From JAWWPG01 sp963820035 (GTDB taxonomy: Bacteria; Actinomycetota; Actinomycetes; Propionibacteriales; Nocardioidaceae): a DNA stretch of 64,000 bases. The position numbers and the translations under genes are program-made. This document shows positions 1 through 8,289 of this stretch, one piece after another. Position 1 is the stretch's first letter, and each line of letters opens with the position of its first letter. The notes beneath the pieces were generated by a model. The model was given only the letters and a program-made list of their open reading frames with translations. It ran no database searches and was not told the DNA's origin. The stretch lies in the NCBI GenBank assembly GCA_963820035.1, contig CAWFYK010000004.1:558001-622000 (forward strand), read 5' to 3'.

Positions 1-108
1 AGCTGAGGGAACACGTCGGGCCGATAGCGGCCCTCGTGCCGATGTGGGCGGTCACCAGGTGCTGGTGGCCGCTTTCCGCGTCTCTGGTCCGATGAGCCGG
101 CCTCCGCC

Positions 109-594
109 ATGAGCATCGCTGGGCTGGTCGTCGTCGCACTTGTCATCCTGGTGGGGTTGGTCGGCATCGTGGTGCCTGTCCTGCCCGGCGTGCTGCTGGT
201 TATCGGGTCGATCTTCGTCTGGGCACTGCTCGTGGGTACGGCCGTCGGCTGGCTGACCTTCGGGGTCGCCGCCGCCCTTGTCCTGGTGTCTCAGATCGCC
301 AAGTACGTCGTCCCGACTCGGCGGCTGTCGTCCGGCGGTGTGCCGCGCTCGACGATGCTTCTGGGTGCGGTCGCCGGGGTGATCGGATTCTTCGTCATCC
401 CTTTCGTCGGGCTCCCGGTCGGCTTCGTCCTCGGGTTGTACGTCGCGGAGCTGGCCCGGCTAGGCCGCCACAACGCGGCGTGGAGATCGACGATGCAGGC
501 CCTCCGGGCGATCGGCCTGGCCACCGTCATCGAGCTGGTGGGAGCGCTCCTCGCGTCCGGGGTGTGGCTGGCCGCCGTCGTCCTCGCCCCGTGA
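109..594 (+). CDS. DUF456 family integral membrane protein
   Basis: This 161-residue protein is almost entirely hydrophobic. About four to five membrane segments are visible (near residues 4-25, 30-65, 82-112 and 130-156), with a short polar loop at residues 68-78. The Gly/Val/Pro-rich N-terminal hairpin (VGIVVPVLPG) and the overall length match the DUF456 family, small membrane proteins common in actinobacteria with no established function. The ATG at 109 has only a weak ribosome site upstream. It stands alone, convergent with the minus-strand ATPase that ends at 639. Family assignment is by recognition; no function is inferred. Confidence 0.8.
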   Translation: MSIAGLVVVALVILVGLVGIVVPVLPGVLLVIGSIFVWALLVGTAVGWLTFGVAAALVLVSQIAKYVVPTRRLSSGGVPRSTMLLGAVAGVIGFFVIPFVGLPVGFVLGLYVAELARLGRHNAAWRSTMQALRAIGLATVIELVGALLASGVWLAAVVLAP

Positions 595-638
595 CCGGGC
601 CGTCCTGACGTCGCGTCGCCAGAGGCGGCCGCATCGAC

Positions 639-1241
639 TCAGCCGGCTGCCAGCCAGCTGACGACGGCGTCGATCGCGACGGTCCCGCTGGTATCGACGC
701 GCAGGACCGGCCCCAGACCACGAGGAGCGGTTTCCGCGCCTTCCGCCAGGAGCTCGACGCTGCGGGCTATCCGCCGTAGCACTTGCTCGTCGGCGGGAAG
801 GTGCGGCGCGGGCCGGTTTCGACCGGAGTACCGGCGAAGAGCCACGTCGGCCGGAACGTCGCAGCGGACCTCACGGACGTCGATGCCGGAGGGAAGAAGG
901 TCGATGAGGCGGTCACGGTCCGCTCGGCTTGGATCGAGCCAGATGTCGACGACGGCCCCGGTCGAGGCGTCCTCGAGGAGACCGGCGATGACTGACTCAG
1001 CTGCCAGTCGCAGGGCGAACGCCGAGACCTCGGTGCCACTCAGGGAGTCATGGAGCGCCTCCTTCACCCGGTCGAGCGAGAGAAGTGGGAGACCGAGAGC
1101 CGTCGCCAACGCACGGGCCAGAGTGGTCTTCCCGGACCCGGGCACGCCGGTGACGACGACCGCACGTGGTGTCACCGAGACGGTCCCGGAGCCGTCGTTC
1201 GGGTCAGGACGTGCCGCGGCGTCAGGCGGGCTGCCGTTCAC
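639..1241 (-). CDS. P-loop AAA family ATPase / kinase-like protein
   Basis: This 200-residue protein carries a Walker A motif (GVPGSGKTT, about residues 33-41) close to the N terminus and a plausible DxW/D motif (VVDIWLDPSR) further on, the layout of small AAA_33-type nucleoside or antibiotic kinases. It opens with a GTG at 1241 and its first 20 bases overlap the end of the membrane-protein gene 1222-2013 on the same strand, so the two are probably translated together. The substrate cannot be read from the sequence. A phosphotransferase acting on a small molecule is likeliest; a regulatory ATPase is the alternative. Confidence 0.75.
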   Translation of the reverse strand: MNGSPPDAAARPDPNDGSGTVSVTPRAVVVTGVPGSGKTTLARALATALGLPLLSLDRVKEALHDSLSGTEVSAFALRLAAESVIAGLLEDASTGAVVDIWLDPSRADRDRLIDLLPSGIDVREVRCDVPADVALRRYSGRNRPAPHLPADEQVLRRIARSVELLAEGAETAPRGLGPVLRVDTSGTVAIDAVVSWLAAG

Positions 1242-2013
1242 GATCGGCCGACGGCGCTCGCAGCCGGTCGCGCCAACCGCTGCCGAGCCAGTATGAGAAG
1301 TACACGTGGATCAGCAGCAGGGCAAGGAAGCCTTCCGTCGCCCGGCGCTCGTAATGCAGCACGTCGTGGGAGGAGCCGATGCTGACGTGGGCCCTGGAGA
1401 CGACGGGCACCACCACCAGCAGCACGCACCAGACAGCCCGACGTAGCGGGGCGTCCGTGGCCGCGGGGTCGAGGATGGTCCGGTCCGCCCAGTCGAAGGC
1501 CACCGGCGCCAGTGCGATCGGCACCAGGCTTTCCGCCTGCGAGGAGACGAAGTGTGTGGGCTGGAACACGACCAGCAGGACAAGCATGACCAGCGTCAGC
1601 ACCGGTGCCCACGGGATGGGGCGGGGCAGGCAGGCGTACAGGATCAGCGCACCCACCGCGACGAACGACTCGTTCAAGGTCACCACCGACGTCGGCAGGG
1701 ACAGGGTGAGCAGCAGGTAGGCCACGAGCCAGCACCCGACGGCCAGGGCAACGGCCAGCGGCCACTGTGAGCGGCGCGCCCTCGAGGTCGGCCTCCACAG
1801 GAACTGCACGTAGGCGCAGAACAGGATGGCGATCGGGAACGCTTCGCTCTCGTCGTCGATCTCGTGCGCCAGACCGGCTGGCAGGACGTGGGTCAACGCC
1901 TTGGTGGTCATCACGAGAAGCACCAGCCCGCAGGCGAGATAGAAGATGATGCTCTTGACCCGGAGTGACGACACGACCCGACAGTAGGCCGGGATTCGGA
2001 CTGTAGGCCGCAT
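1222..2013 (-). CDS. Hypothetical multi-pass membrane protein
   Basis: This 263-residue protein has about six to seven hydrophobic segments, beginning with one near residues 20-38 and ending with LALLLIHVYFSYWL near residue 240, followed by a short basic tail. I do not recognise a family. A His-containing loop (SIGSSHDVLHYERR) before the last helix is a possible functional site. The ATG at 2013 was taken as the start, but an in-frame start shortly downstream is also possible. It overlaps the ATPase gene 639-1241 and is probably cotranscribed with it. The roughly 170-nt leader upstream holds a strong hairpin (2102-2139) and a possible stress-sigma promoter (2184-2207). Confidence 0.65.
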   Translation of the reverse strand: MRPTVRIPAYCRVVSSLRVKSIIFYLACGLVLLVMTTKALTHVLPAGLAHEIDDESEAFPIAILFCAYVQFLWRPTSRARRSQWPLAVALAVGCWLVAYLLLTLSLPTSVVTLNESFVAVGALILYACLPRPIPWAPVLTLVMLVLLVVFQPTHFVSSQAESLVPIALAPVAFDWADRTILDPAATDAPLRRAVWCVLLVVVPVVSRAHVSIGSSHDVLHYERRATEGFLALLLIHVYFSYWLGSGWRDRLRAPSADRERQPA

Positions 2014-2101
2014 TTCGGCGAAACCCAGCCAGCATGCAACAACGGGTCCGCGCCGGACGTCGTACCCGCCGGGGTCGCGACCGAGCTCCAGGAACTAGGC
2101 A

Positions 2102-2139
2102 GCCCTGGAGACCTACCCTCCGTGGAAGGTCTCCAGGGC
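2102..2139. other. 13-bp stem hairpin in the leader of the membrane gene
   Basis: GCCCTGGAGACCT at 2102-2114 is the exact reverse complement of 2127-2139, leaving a 12-base loop. There is no T-run on either side. It lies 89 bases upstream of the minus-strand gene starting at 2013, so it could be a leader structure or attenuator for that gene, or a U-tract-less terminator for transcripts leaving sigA. Confidence 0.6.
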
Positions 2140-2183
2140 CTGCGACCGGGATCAGCGCGTGACGACCGGCCGGTGACAAGACC

Positions 2184-2207
2184 ATACCCACCCATCCCCC
2201 GATAAAC
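2184..2207 (-). promoter_or_regulatory. Candidate SigB/SigF-type promoter
   Basis: Read on the minus strand, GTTT (2207-2204), a 14-base spacer and GGGTAT (2189-2184) match the GTTT-N14-16-GGGTAT pattern known for actinobacterial stress sigma factors (Streptomyces SigB, mycobacterial SigF). It points toward the membrane-protein/ATPase pair that begins at 2013. One match in about 550 bp of intergenic DNA is suggestive, not proof. Confidence 0.35.
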
Positions 2208-2284
2208 ACACATTCCTCAAACCGGATATATTTCCGGCCGGATCCGGCAGCTGCGCCCATGGGCCGTCCGGCTCGTCAACCCCA

Positions 2285-2318
2285 CCTGCCCCAGGTCCTC
2301 GTGGGTACCTGGGGCAGG
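2285..2318 (-). terminator. Probable terminator downstream of sigA
   Basis: CCTGCCCCAGGT at 2285-2296 pairs perfectly with 2307-2318 across a 10-base loop. It lies about 255 bases beyond the sigA stop (2574) in the direction of transcription and has no U-run, as is common for GC-rich actinobacterial terminators. The rest of 2014-2573 shows no convincing gene; the open frames there are short and lack ribosome sites. Confidence 0.45.
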
Positions 2319-2573
2319 GGCGACCGAGACGCTGGGAACTCAACGACCCGACGTGGGTCGGGGGCGACTCCGGAGCCGTCTCCGGCCATACTCGTCGTCT
2401 ACCCGGTGTGCCGACTCGGCAAACCCCCGGACAAGCCGACACGTCAGGTCAGATATCCATGTCGATGCTCGGAGCACGGCTGGGCACACCGTCGCGACCG
2501 GCCCCTCGCTCCGGATGGGGCGAAGCGTGCGGGTACGCCGGCCAGGCACGGCTCTGGTGGTCTGGCCGCTCGC

Positions 2574-4190
2574 TCAGTCCAGGTAGTCGCGGAGGACCTG
2601 GGACCGCGAGGGGTGGCGCAGCTTCGACATGGTCTTCGACTCGATCTGCCGGATCCGCTCGCGCGTGACGCCGTAGACCTTGCCGATCTCGTCGAGTGTC
2701 TTCGGCTGCCCGTCGGTCAGCCCGAACCGCATGGATACTACCCCGGCCTCGCGCTCGGACAGCGTGTCCAGCACGGCGTGCAGTTGCTCCTGAAGCAGGG
2801 TGAAGCTGACCGCATCGGCCGGAACGATCGCCTCGGAGTCCTCGATCAGGTCCCCGAACTCGGAGTCGCCGTCCTCGCCCAGAGGTGTGTGCAGCGATAT
2901 CGGCTCGCGTCCGTACTTCTGGACCTCGACGACCTTCTCCGGGGTCATGTCGAGCTCCTTGGCGAGCTCGTCGGGAGTCGGCTCGCGGCCGAGGTCCTGC
3001 AACATCTGGCGCTGGACCCGCGCGAGCTTGTTGATCACCTCCACCATGTGCACCGGGATCCGGATCGTCCGGGCCTGGTCGGCCATCGCCCGGGTGATCG
3101 CCTGCCGGATCCACCAGGTGGCGTAGGTCGAGAACTTGAAACCCTTGGTGTAGTCGAACTTTTCGACGGCGCGGATCAGACCCAGGTTGCCCTCCTGGAT
3201 CAGGTCGAGGAAGAGCATCCCGCGCCCCGTGTAGCGCTTGGCCAGCGAGACCACGAGTCTGAGGTTTGCCTCCAACAGGTGGTACTTCGCGCGGCGGCCG
3301 TCCTCGGCGATCCACTCCAGCTCGTCGAGCAGCTTCGCCGACATCTTCTGCTCCCGGGCGAGCTTCTCCTCGGAGAAGAGCCCCGCCTCGATGCGCTTCG
3401 CGAGCTCGACCTCCTGCTCGGCGTTGAGCAGGGGAACCTTGCCGATCTGCTTGAGATAGTCCTTGACCGGGTCGGCGGTAGCGCCGGCGACGGTCACCGT
3501 CTGCTCCGGCTCGTCGTTGTCGTCCGCCTCCGAGAGGACGAAGCCTTCCTTCTCGTCCTCCTTCAGCGTGGGATCGTTCTCCAGGTCCTTCTCGAAGACG
3601 GTGTCGTCGATGTCGTCCAACCGCTTCTTCTGGATCACGTCGACGCCGTCGCCGGCGAGCGTAGCGGTGTCGCCTTCGGTCACGGCCGGCTTCGCGGCTG
3701 AGGACTGGCTACGGCTGGTCTTCTTTGCGGCCGCCTTCTTGGCGGGCGACTTCTTCGCGGACGCCCGCTTCGCTGTGCCTGCGGCCACAGCGGCACCCGA
3801 GGCGACCGGGTCATCCTCCTCGGACGGCGCGGGGACTGCTCGCACGGGCGACTTGGCACCGGCGCCCTTCTTCGCCGCTGCCGACTTGGCTCCCGCGCGC
3901 GTCGAGACCTTGGCCGCCGACGACACGGATGAGCGTTTCGCCGTCGCCGCTGCGGCGACCTTCTTGCGGCCCGCGGAGTCGTCCACGGGGATCGCGACGA
4001 TGACTCCCTGATGGGCCAGCTGTTTCAAGACCTTCTTCCGGGCCGGCGCCGAGACCTCGGCTGCCTCGAAAGCCGATCGGACCTGCTCGGGCGTCACCTC
4101 TCCGGTGCGCTCACCGAGCGAGAAGAGCTCCGCCAGGGCCGGGTGCGCAAGGATGGATTCGGTTTCGTTGCGGGACGTGCTCGAAGACAC
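2574..4190 (-). CDS. sigA: Principal RNA polymerase sigma factor SigA (RpoD/HrdB)
   Basis: This is the essential sigma-70 factor that directs RNA polymerase to housekeeping promoters. The 538-residue protein has an N-terminal region 1.1 (EVTPEQVRSAFEAAEV...), then a long Lys/Ala/Ser-rich low-complexity stretch (about residues 75-165) typical of actinobacterial SigA/HrdB. Regions 1.2 to 4.2 follow with hallmark sequences DPVKDYLKQIGKVPLL, GLIRAVEKFDYTKGFKFSTYATWWIRQAI and the C-terminal helix-turn-helix TLDEIGKVYGVTRERIRQIE. I placed the start at the GTG at 4190, six bases after GAGAGG; a TTG at 4211 is the longer alternative. It is monocistronic, divergent from the flavin-fold gene at 4349, and followed by a hairpin at 2285-2318. 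Identification is certain; only the start is open. Confidence 0.97.
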   Translation of the reverse strand: MSSSTSRNETESILAHPALAELFSLGERTGEVTPEQVRSAFEAAEVSAPARKKVLKQLAHQGVIVAIPVDDSAGRKKVAAAATAKRSSVSSAAKVSTRAGAKSAAAKKGAGAKSPVRAVPAPSEEDDPVASGAAVAAGTAKRASAKKSPAKKAAAKKTSRSQSSAAKPAVTEGDTATLAGDGVDVIQKKRLDDIDDTVFEKDLENDPTLKEDEKEGFVLSEADDNDEPEQTVTVAGATADPVKDYLKQIGKVPLLNAEQEVELAKRIEAGLFSEEKLAREQKMSAKLLDELEWIAEDGRRAKYHLLEANLRLVVSLAKRYTGRGMLFLDLIQEGNLGLIRAVEKFDYTKGFKFSTYATWWIRQAITRAMADQARTIRIPVHMVEVINKLARVQRQMLQDLGREPTPDELAKELDMTPEKVVEVQKYGREPISLHTPLGEDGDSEFGDLIEDSEAIVPADAVSFTLLQEQLHAVLDTLSEREAGVVSMRFGLTDGQPKTLDEIGKVYGVTRERIRQIESKTMSKLRHPSRSQVLRDYLD

Positions 4191-4348
4191 GAACAACCTC
4201 TCGTCGATCAATTCGGAGCGCGGCGAAGCCCGGTCATGTCAAGACGCCGCATCTCCATTGTGTCACGGGAATCCCGCGGCTCAAGTATTGCCCCGGCCCT
4301 GGCGTGGCTGGAAAAGACGGCTGGCACGTCCATCCGCATACTAGGGCG

Positions 4349-5056
4349 ATGCAGTCGTCGCTGTCCCCCACTGCCCGAAGTACGCCGAGGCGTCACGCCG
4401 AGCGAGCCCGCACCGACCGTTCGGCGCTCTTCAGCGTCCTCGACGAGGCGCTGATCTGTCACCTCGGCGTCGTCGTCGACGGCGCGCCGCTCGTCGTCCC
4501 GACCGCGTTCGGCTACGACCCTGCAGGAGACGACCTCGACGGCACTCTCTATCTGCACGGTTCAGTAGCCTCCCGGTCGCTTCGGGACGGTCCCGGCACC
4601 GAGATCTGCGTGTCCGTCACGCTCCTCGATGGCCTGGTCCTGGCCAGGTCCGGGTTCCATCACTCGATGAACTACCGCTCCGCGGTGGTGCGCGGTCGCG
4701 CCCGCGCAGTGACGGACGACCGCGAGCGCCGGCGGGCGCTCGACCTGATCGTCGACCATGCCGTCCCGGGTCGCTCGGCGACCCTGCGCGAGCCGCTGCG
4801 CAAGGAGCTGGCAGCCACCGCGGTGGTCGCCCTGCCGCTCCATGAGGCGTCAGTCAAGATGCGAACCGGTGGGCCAGGAGACGACGAGGCCGACGTCGCG
4901 GCCGGCGGCTGGGCCGGGGTGGTGGAGCTGGTCACGAGCGTGGCGGGCGTACTCCCGGACGAGACCTCCTCCTCGGCCGTGCCGACGGACATCCAGGCTC
5001 GGCTCAGCGGGTTCCCCGCCGCGACGCCCGTGCGACGCCGTTTTCAGCCTGATTGA
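4349..5056 (+). CDS. Pyridoxamine 5'-phosphate oxidase-fold (FMN-binding) protein
   Basis: This 235-residue protein matches the split-barrel flavin-binding family often annotated as pyridoxamine 5'-phosphate oxidase-like. Visible features are the N-terminal RTDRSALFSVLDEALICHLGV segment, the strand LYLHGSVASRSLR and the SGFHHSMNYRSAVVRGRARAV region that normally contacts FMN. Members include haem- or F420/flavin-dependent reductases and nitroimidazole-like resistance enzymes, so the substrate is open. The ATG at 4349 was chosen over the upstream 4304 because it gives the normal family N terminus. It is divergent from sigA with about 160 bp between the starts. Confidence 0.8.
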   Translation: MQSSLSPTARSTPRRHAERARTDRSALFSVLDEALICHLGVVVDGAPLVVPTAFGYDPAGDDLDGTLYLHGSVASRSLRDGPGTEICVSVTLLDGLVLARSGFHHSMNYRSAVVRGRARAVTDDRERRRALDLIVDHAVPGRSATLREPLRKELAATAVVALPLHEASVKMRTGGPGDDEADVAAGGWAGVVELVTSVAGVLPDETSSSAVPTDIQARLSGFPAATPVRRRFQPD

Positions 5057-5208
5057 GTCGCCGCAGCCGAAACTCCGACTTCAGGTGGTATGTCGGGCGC
5101 TCAGCTGACGCTAGAGTCTGGTCGTGCGTCCATGGACCGACATCTGGGTGAGGCGTTGTTGCGCGCCGCACCGGCTGCCGATCGTCATCGTAGGAGGGGG
5201 CTTCCCGT

Positions 5209-6408
5209 ATGCCGTCAAACCGCTTCCGGTTCTACTTCACACCTGAGGACGAAACGGAGACCATGCAGGACCTCGAGGGCTGGGCGGTAGCCGGCGAACC
5301 GGCCCTGGTACGCGACCACAAGGGGATCTTCATCCGCCGGGCGGACAACCACCTCGTCCACTTCTTCTTCAACGCCACCGGCGAATGGGAGCAGTGGGAT
5401 GTCACCGAGCAGGCTGGCGGCGTCACCGTGAGCGGTGACCCCGTCGTCTCCACCGATGGACATTCGGTGTTCGTCCGCCGCATGGACAACCACCTCGCGC
5501 ACTTCCGCTTCAACCACCTGCGTCAGTGGGAGCAGGAGGACCTTTCCGACCGGGAGGGTGGTTGGATGGTCAACGGCGACCCCTACCTCGCGCCCGACGG
5601 GCGCAGTCTGTTCGTCCGCCGGGCTGATAACCATGTCGCGCTCTTCCAACGCGACTATGAGGACGACTGGGAAGTGAGCGATCTCGGCGGCTGGATCGTG
5701 GGCCGGCCCGCTGTCTCACCGGACGGCCGCGTCGTCTACCTGCGTCGTGCCGACAACCATCTGGCGCAGCTCTACCACAATGATGACGACGTCTGGATCC
5801 CGTCGGACATCACCGAGCAGGCCGGTGGCTGGGTGATCGGCCGGCCAGCCACGTCGCCCATCGGGCGTGGGGTCTTCGCCCGGCGGGCCGACAACCACCT
5901 CGTGCACTACTACTTCAACGCCGACCGCGAGTGGGAGCAATGGGACGTCTCCGAGCTCGCTGGCGGCTGGGCGATCGGTGGCGACCCCTGCGTCTCGACC
6001 GACGGGTCGGGCGTGTTCGTCCGGCGGGCCGACAACCACCTGGCGCACTTCTACTTCAACCCCGACGGGGAGTGGGAGCAGTGGGACGTCTCCGAGCTCG
6101 CTGGCGGCTGGGCCATCGGCGGAGACCCCTCCGTGTCCTACGACGGGTCCGGCGTGTTCGTCCGGCGGGCCGACAACCACCTGGTGCACTTCCATTTCAG
6201 CGGAGATGGCAGCTGGGAACAGTGGGACGTCTCGCAGCAGGCGGCTGCGTGGGCCGCCGCCCGGCAGCCCGGACCGTCCCTTGACGGGCGCGGGGTGCTC
6301 GCCCCGCCTCTCCGCAAGATCGAACGGCGGCTCGCGGGACGCAAGGGCGACAAGCAGGTCAAGGAGCAGCCCCAGGAGTACGACTGGAAGTACCTGATGG
6401 GGCACTAA
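5209..6408 (+). CDS. Seven-repeat beta-propeller protein (PLL/DUF346-like)
   Basis: This 399-residue protein is built of seven copies of a 47-residue unit, each with the core RR(A/M)DNH(L/V) followed by aromatic strands (HFYFN, EWEQWDVSELAGGW) and a GDP-V-S-DG linker. That number and the alternation of short beta strands with W-G-W motifs fit a seven-bladed propeller resembling PLL/DUF346 lectin-like repeats. There is no signal peptide or membrane segment, so the protein appears cytoplasmic unless exported by another route. The last 45 residues (from PPLRKIERRLAGRKG) are a basic tail. Upstream GTAGGAGGGG gives a good ribosome site. Ligand and role are unknown; carbohydrate binding is the family precedent. 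Confidence 0.8.
   Translation: MPSNRFRFYFTPEDETETMQDLEGWAVAGEPALVRDHKGIFIRRADNHLVHFFFNATGEWEQWDVTEQAGGVTVSGDPVVSTDGHSVFVRRMDNHLAHFRFNHLRQWEQEDLSDREGGWMVNGDPYLAPDGRSLFVRRADNHVALFQRDYEDDWEVSDLGGWIVGRPAVSPDGRVVYLRRADNHLAQLYHNDDDVWIPSDITEQAGGWVIGRPATSPIGRGVFARRADNHLVHYYFNADREWEQWDVSELAGGWAIGGDPCVSTDGSGVFVRRADNHLAHFYFNPDGEWEQWDVSELAGGWAIGGDPSVSYDGSGVFVRRADNHLVHFHFSGDGSWEQWDVSQQAAAWAAARQPGPSLDGRGVLAPPLRKIERRLAGRKGDKQVKEQPQEYDWKYLMGH
5338..6228 (+). repeat. 141-bp in-frame tandem repeats encoding propeller blades
   Basis: The repeat core starts at 5338 and 5479, and at the C-terminal end at 5884, 6025 and 6166: exactly 141 bp, or 47 codons, between neighbouring units in each run. The units at 5884 and 6025 share a run of more than 30 identical bases spanning the DVSELAGGW coding segment, indicating recent duplication or gene conversion, while earlier blades have diverged. 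Confidence 0.8.
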
Positions 6409-6488
6409 TGGGTGTCGACGGCTTGTCCAGCCGCGGGGGTGGCGCTCGACCGACTCCGCTGCCGGGCTTAGGACTCCAGCGAGTCGAC

Positions 6489-7772
6489 TCAGCCGTCGGC
6501 TGAGGAGTCACCTGTCGACGCGTTGTCGGCGGCAGGCACCTCTGCTGAGGTTCCGGAGGCTGTCGCGCCCTCGGGCGCCGTCTGGCCCGCGACTCCGTGC
6601 TCGGCCGATGACGGCACAGCTTCCCCAGTCGAGTCCGGAGTAGGCGAGTCGACGTCCGCGGGACCACCCGCGTCAGCCGCGGCATCAGCACGCCGCTGCT
6701 GCCTTCGTGCCCGCTGGGCCTGCTTGGTCGCTCGACCGCCCTCGCCGCGGCGCGTGTCGGCCCGCTTGCGCCCTCTGCCGGGTCGCCCGCCCGCACCTGG
6801 CCGCCGTCCACCGCCGGCGGCCTCATCCGGGTCGCTCGCTTGCGACACCTCGTCGCCGACGGGCGTCGCAGCGGCCTTCTTCGCCGCTCGCTTGCCCCCT
6901 CGTCGAGCCGTGCCCCGGCCGGTCGTCTGCTGGCCGCCGTCGCCACTTTCGGTGTCGGCCGACGCCGTGGCGCTGTCGTCCTCAGAGGCGGTGCTCTCGG
7001 CGGCGCTTTGCGCAGCAGCAGCCTTCTTGGCGGCCCGCCTGGCCCTCCGCTCCGGGGTATCAGTGGCCGCGGTCGCCGCCGCACCCGTCGTGGCTGCGTG
7101 CTTGGCGCTCTTCTTCGCGGCCTTCTTCGCGCTCTTCTTGGCGCCCTTCTTGGCCGCCTTCTTGGCCCCCTTGTGGCCCGGTCCCGAAGCGGATGCCGCT
7201 CGTGCGTCATCAGCGTTCTCGTCCCCGCTACGCGACCCCTTGGTGCCGCGGACCTTCTCCAGGGACTCGGGGTCGTGGACGTCTGCGACCGACCGGAAGA
7301 TCCCGGGCTTCGCGAAGGGACCTGCCGCCTTCTCCCAGCCGTCCGGCCGGACGTCCAGCTGCTTGCCGAGCAGTGCCACGAACATCTGGGCACGCCGCTT
7401 GTTGAGTCCCGGGACCAGCATCAGCCTGGACAGCAGGTGCTCGCCCGATCCAGCAGTCGTCCAAATCGATGAGGTCTCGCCTTCGTAGTTGGCGTCGATA
7501 TGCTTCGCCACCGACTGGAGCAGCTCCGCCATCGTCTCCGGGTAAGGATGCACCGCCGGCTCCGCCGCGCACAGCTCGGCGAACTCCTCTTTAGGCGCCT
7601 CCCCGATGGCCTTCGGGTCGAGAGTGCCGAAGCGATCGAGGATCTTGGCCGGCCCCGCAAAGGCGACCTCGAGTGACACCTGCTGGTGCAGGACCATGCC
7701 ACAGAGCAGCGCGAAGCTGTTGGTGGAGAGGACCTCGTCGGCTGCCTCCTCCTGGACGATGTGCAACGTCAT
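6489..7772 (-). CDS. HhH-GPD base-excision DNA repair protein with Lys/Ala-rich tail
   Basis: Residues 1 to about 165 form a helix-hairpin-helix glycosylase-type domain: an N-terminal helix with LLCGMVLHQQVSLEVAF and the hairpin MLVPGLNKRRAQMFVALLGKQL, as in actinobacterial HhH-GPD base-excision proteins. Residues about 180-427 are a low-complexity tail rich in Lys, Ala, Arg and acidic blocks, with repeated AKKAAKK-like clusters resembling histone H1/HupB tails, that probably binds DNA non-specifically. The start at 7772 (MTLHIVQ) was chosen because its ATG overlaps the stop of the universal stress gene in an ATGA junction; the longer frame lacks a good ribosome site. Base specificity cannot be told from the sequence. 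Confidence 0.85.
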   Translation of the reverse strand: MTLHIVQEEAADEVLSTNSFALLCGMVLHQQVSLEVAFAGPAKILDRFGTLDPKAIGEAPKEEFAELCAAEPAVHPYPETMAELLQSVAKHIDANYEGETSSIWTTAGSGEHLLSRLMLVPGLNKRRAQMFVALLGKQLDVRPDGWEKAAGPFAKPGIFRSVADVHDPESLEKVRGTKGSRSGDENADDARAASASGPGHKGAKKAAKKGAKKSAKKAAKKSAKHAATTGAAATAATDTPERRARRAAKKAAAAQSAAESTASEDDSATASADTESGDGGQQTTGRGTARRGGKRAAKKAAATPVGDEVSQASDPDEAAGGGRRPGAGGRPGRGRKRADTRRGEGGRATKQAQRARRQQRRADAAADAGGPADVDSPTPDSTGEAVPSSAEHGVAGQTAPEGATASGTSAEVPAADNASTGDSSADG

Positions 7773-8173
7773 TCGGCCGCCTTCACAGCGAGAACGGGAC
7801 ATGGCGCGTCCAGCAGAATGCGCTGAGCGTTGCTTCCGAGGATCAGCTTGCCCACGGGTGACCGGCGTCGCAGCCCGATGATGATGATCTCCGCCGACAC
7901 CTCTGCGGCAACCGAGACGAGATCGTCTGCCGGGTCGGCACCGCGCACGAGCTGACGAACCTCGTGCTGGATCCCCGCTGCGGTCAGCTGGGTGCGCACC
8001 TCGTCGAGGTGGGTCGCCACCTCGATCGAGTCGTCGGACTCGAACTCACGGCCTCCGCGATGGGAGTTGACGACGACAAGCGAGGAGCCTCGGAGCTTAG
8101 CCTCCTCAGCCGCGAGACGAAGTGCGGCGTCTCCCTCGGGTTTGGGAACGTAGCCCACCACGATGACGCCCAT
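7769..8173 (-). CDS. Universal stress protein (UspA family)
   Basis: This single-domain, 134-residue Usp-fold protein starts with the MGVIVVGYVPKPEGDAALRLA strand-loop and ends with the nucleotide-binding signature SPVGKLILGSNAQRILLDAPCPVLAVK (G-2x-G-9x-G-S/N type), which predicts ATP binding. Actinobacterial Usp proteins respond to hypoxia and stationary-phase stress. A strong ribosome site (AAGGAGAGGC) precedes the ATG at 8173. Its TGA overlaps the ATG of the HhH-GPD gene, so stress protein and DNA-repair protein are translationally coupled, which suggests shared stress induction. Confidence 0.93.
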   Translation of the reverse strand: MGVIVVGYVPKPEGDAALRLAAEEAKLRGSSLVVVNSHRGGREFESDDSIEVATHLDEVRTQLTAAGIQHEVRQLVRGADPADDLVSVAAEVSAEIIIIGLRRRSPVGKLILGSNAQRILLDAPCPVLAVKAAE

Positions 8174-8289
8174 GCCTCTCCTTCTTCACGGTCGGTGAGG
8201 TCGAAACGCTACCCCCTGACCAGGGTTCGAACGCTACCGGTGGTCATCGGGAGTGTCCACAGGCCGAACGCTTCCCCTGACCCCAGGTG

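Noticed and set aside
2259..3701. 480-aa plus-strand open frame antisense to sigA
   Set aside because: It mirrors the codon pattern of sigA in GC-rich DNA and has no family resemblance.
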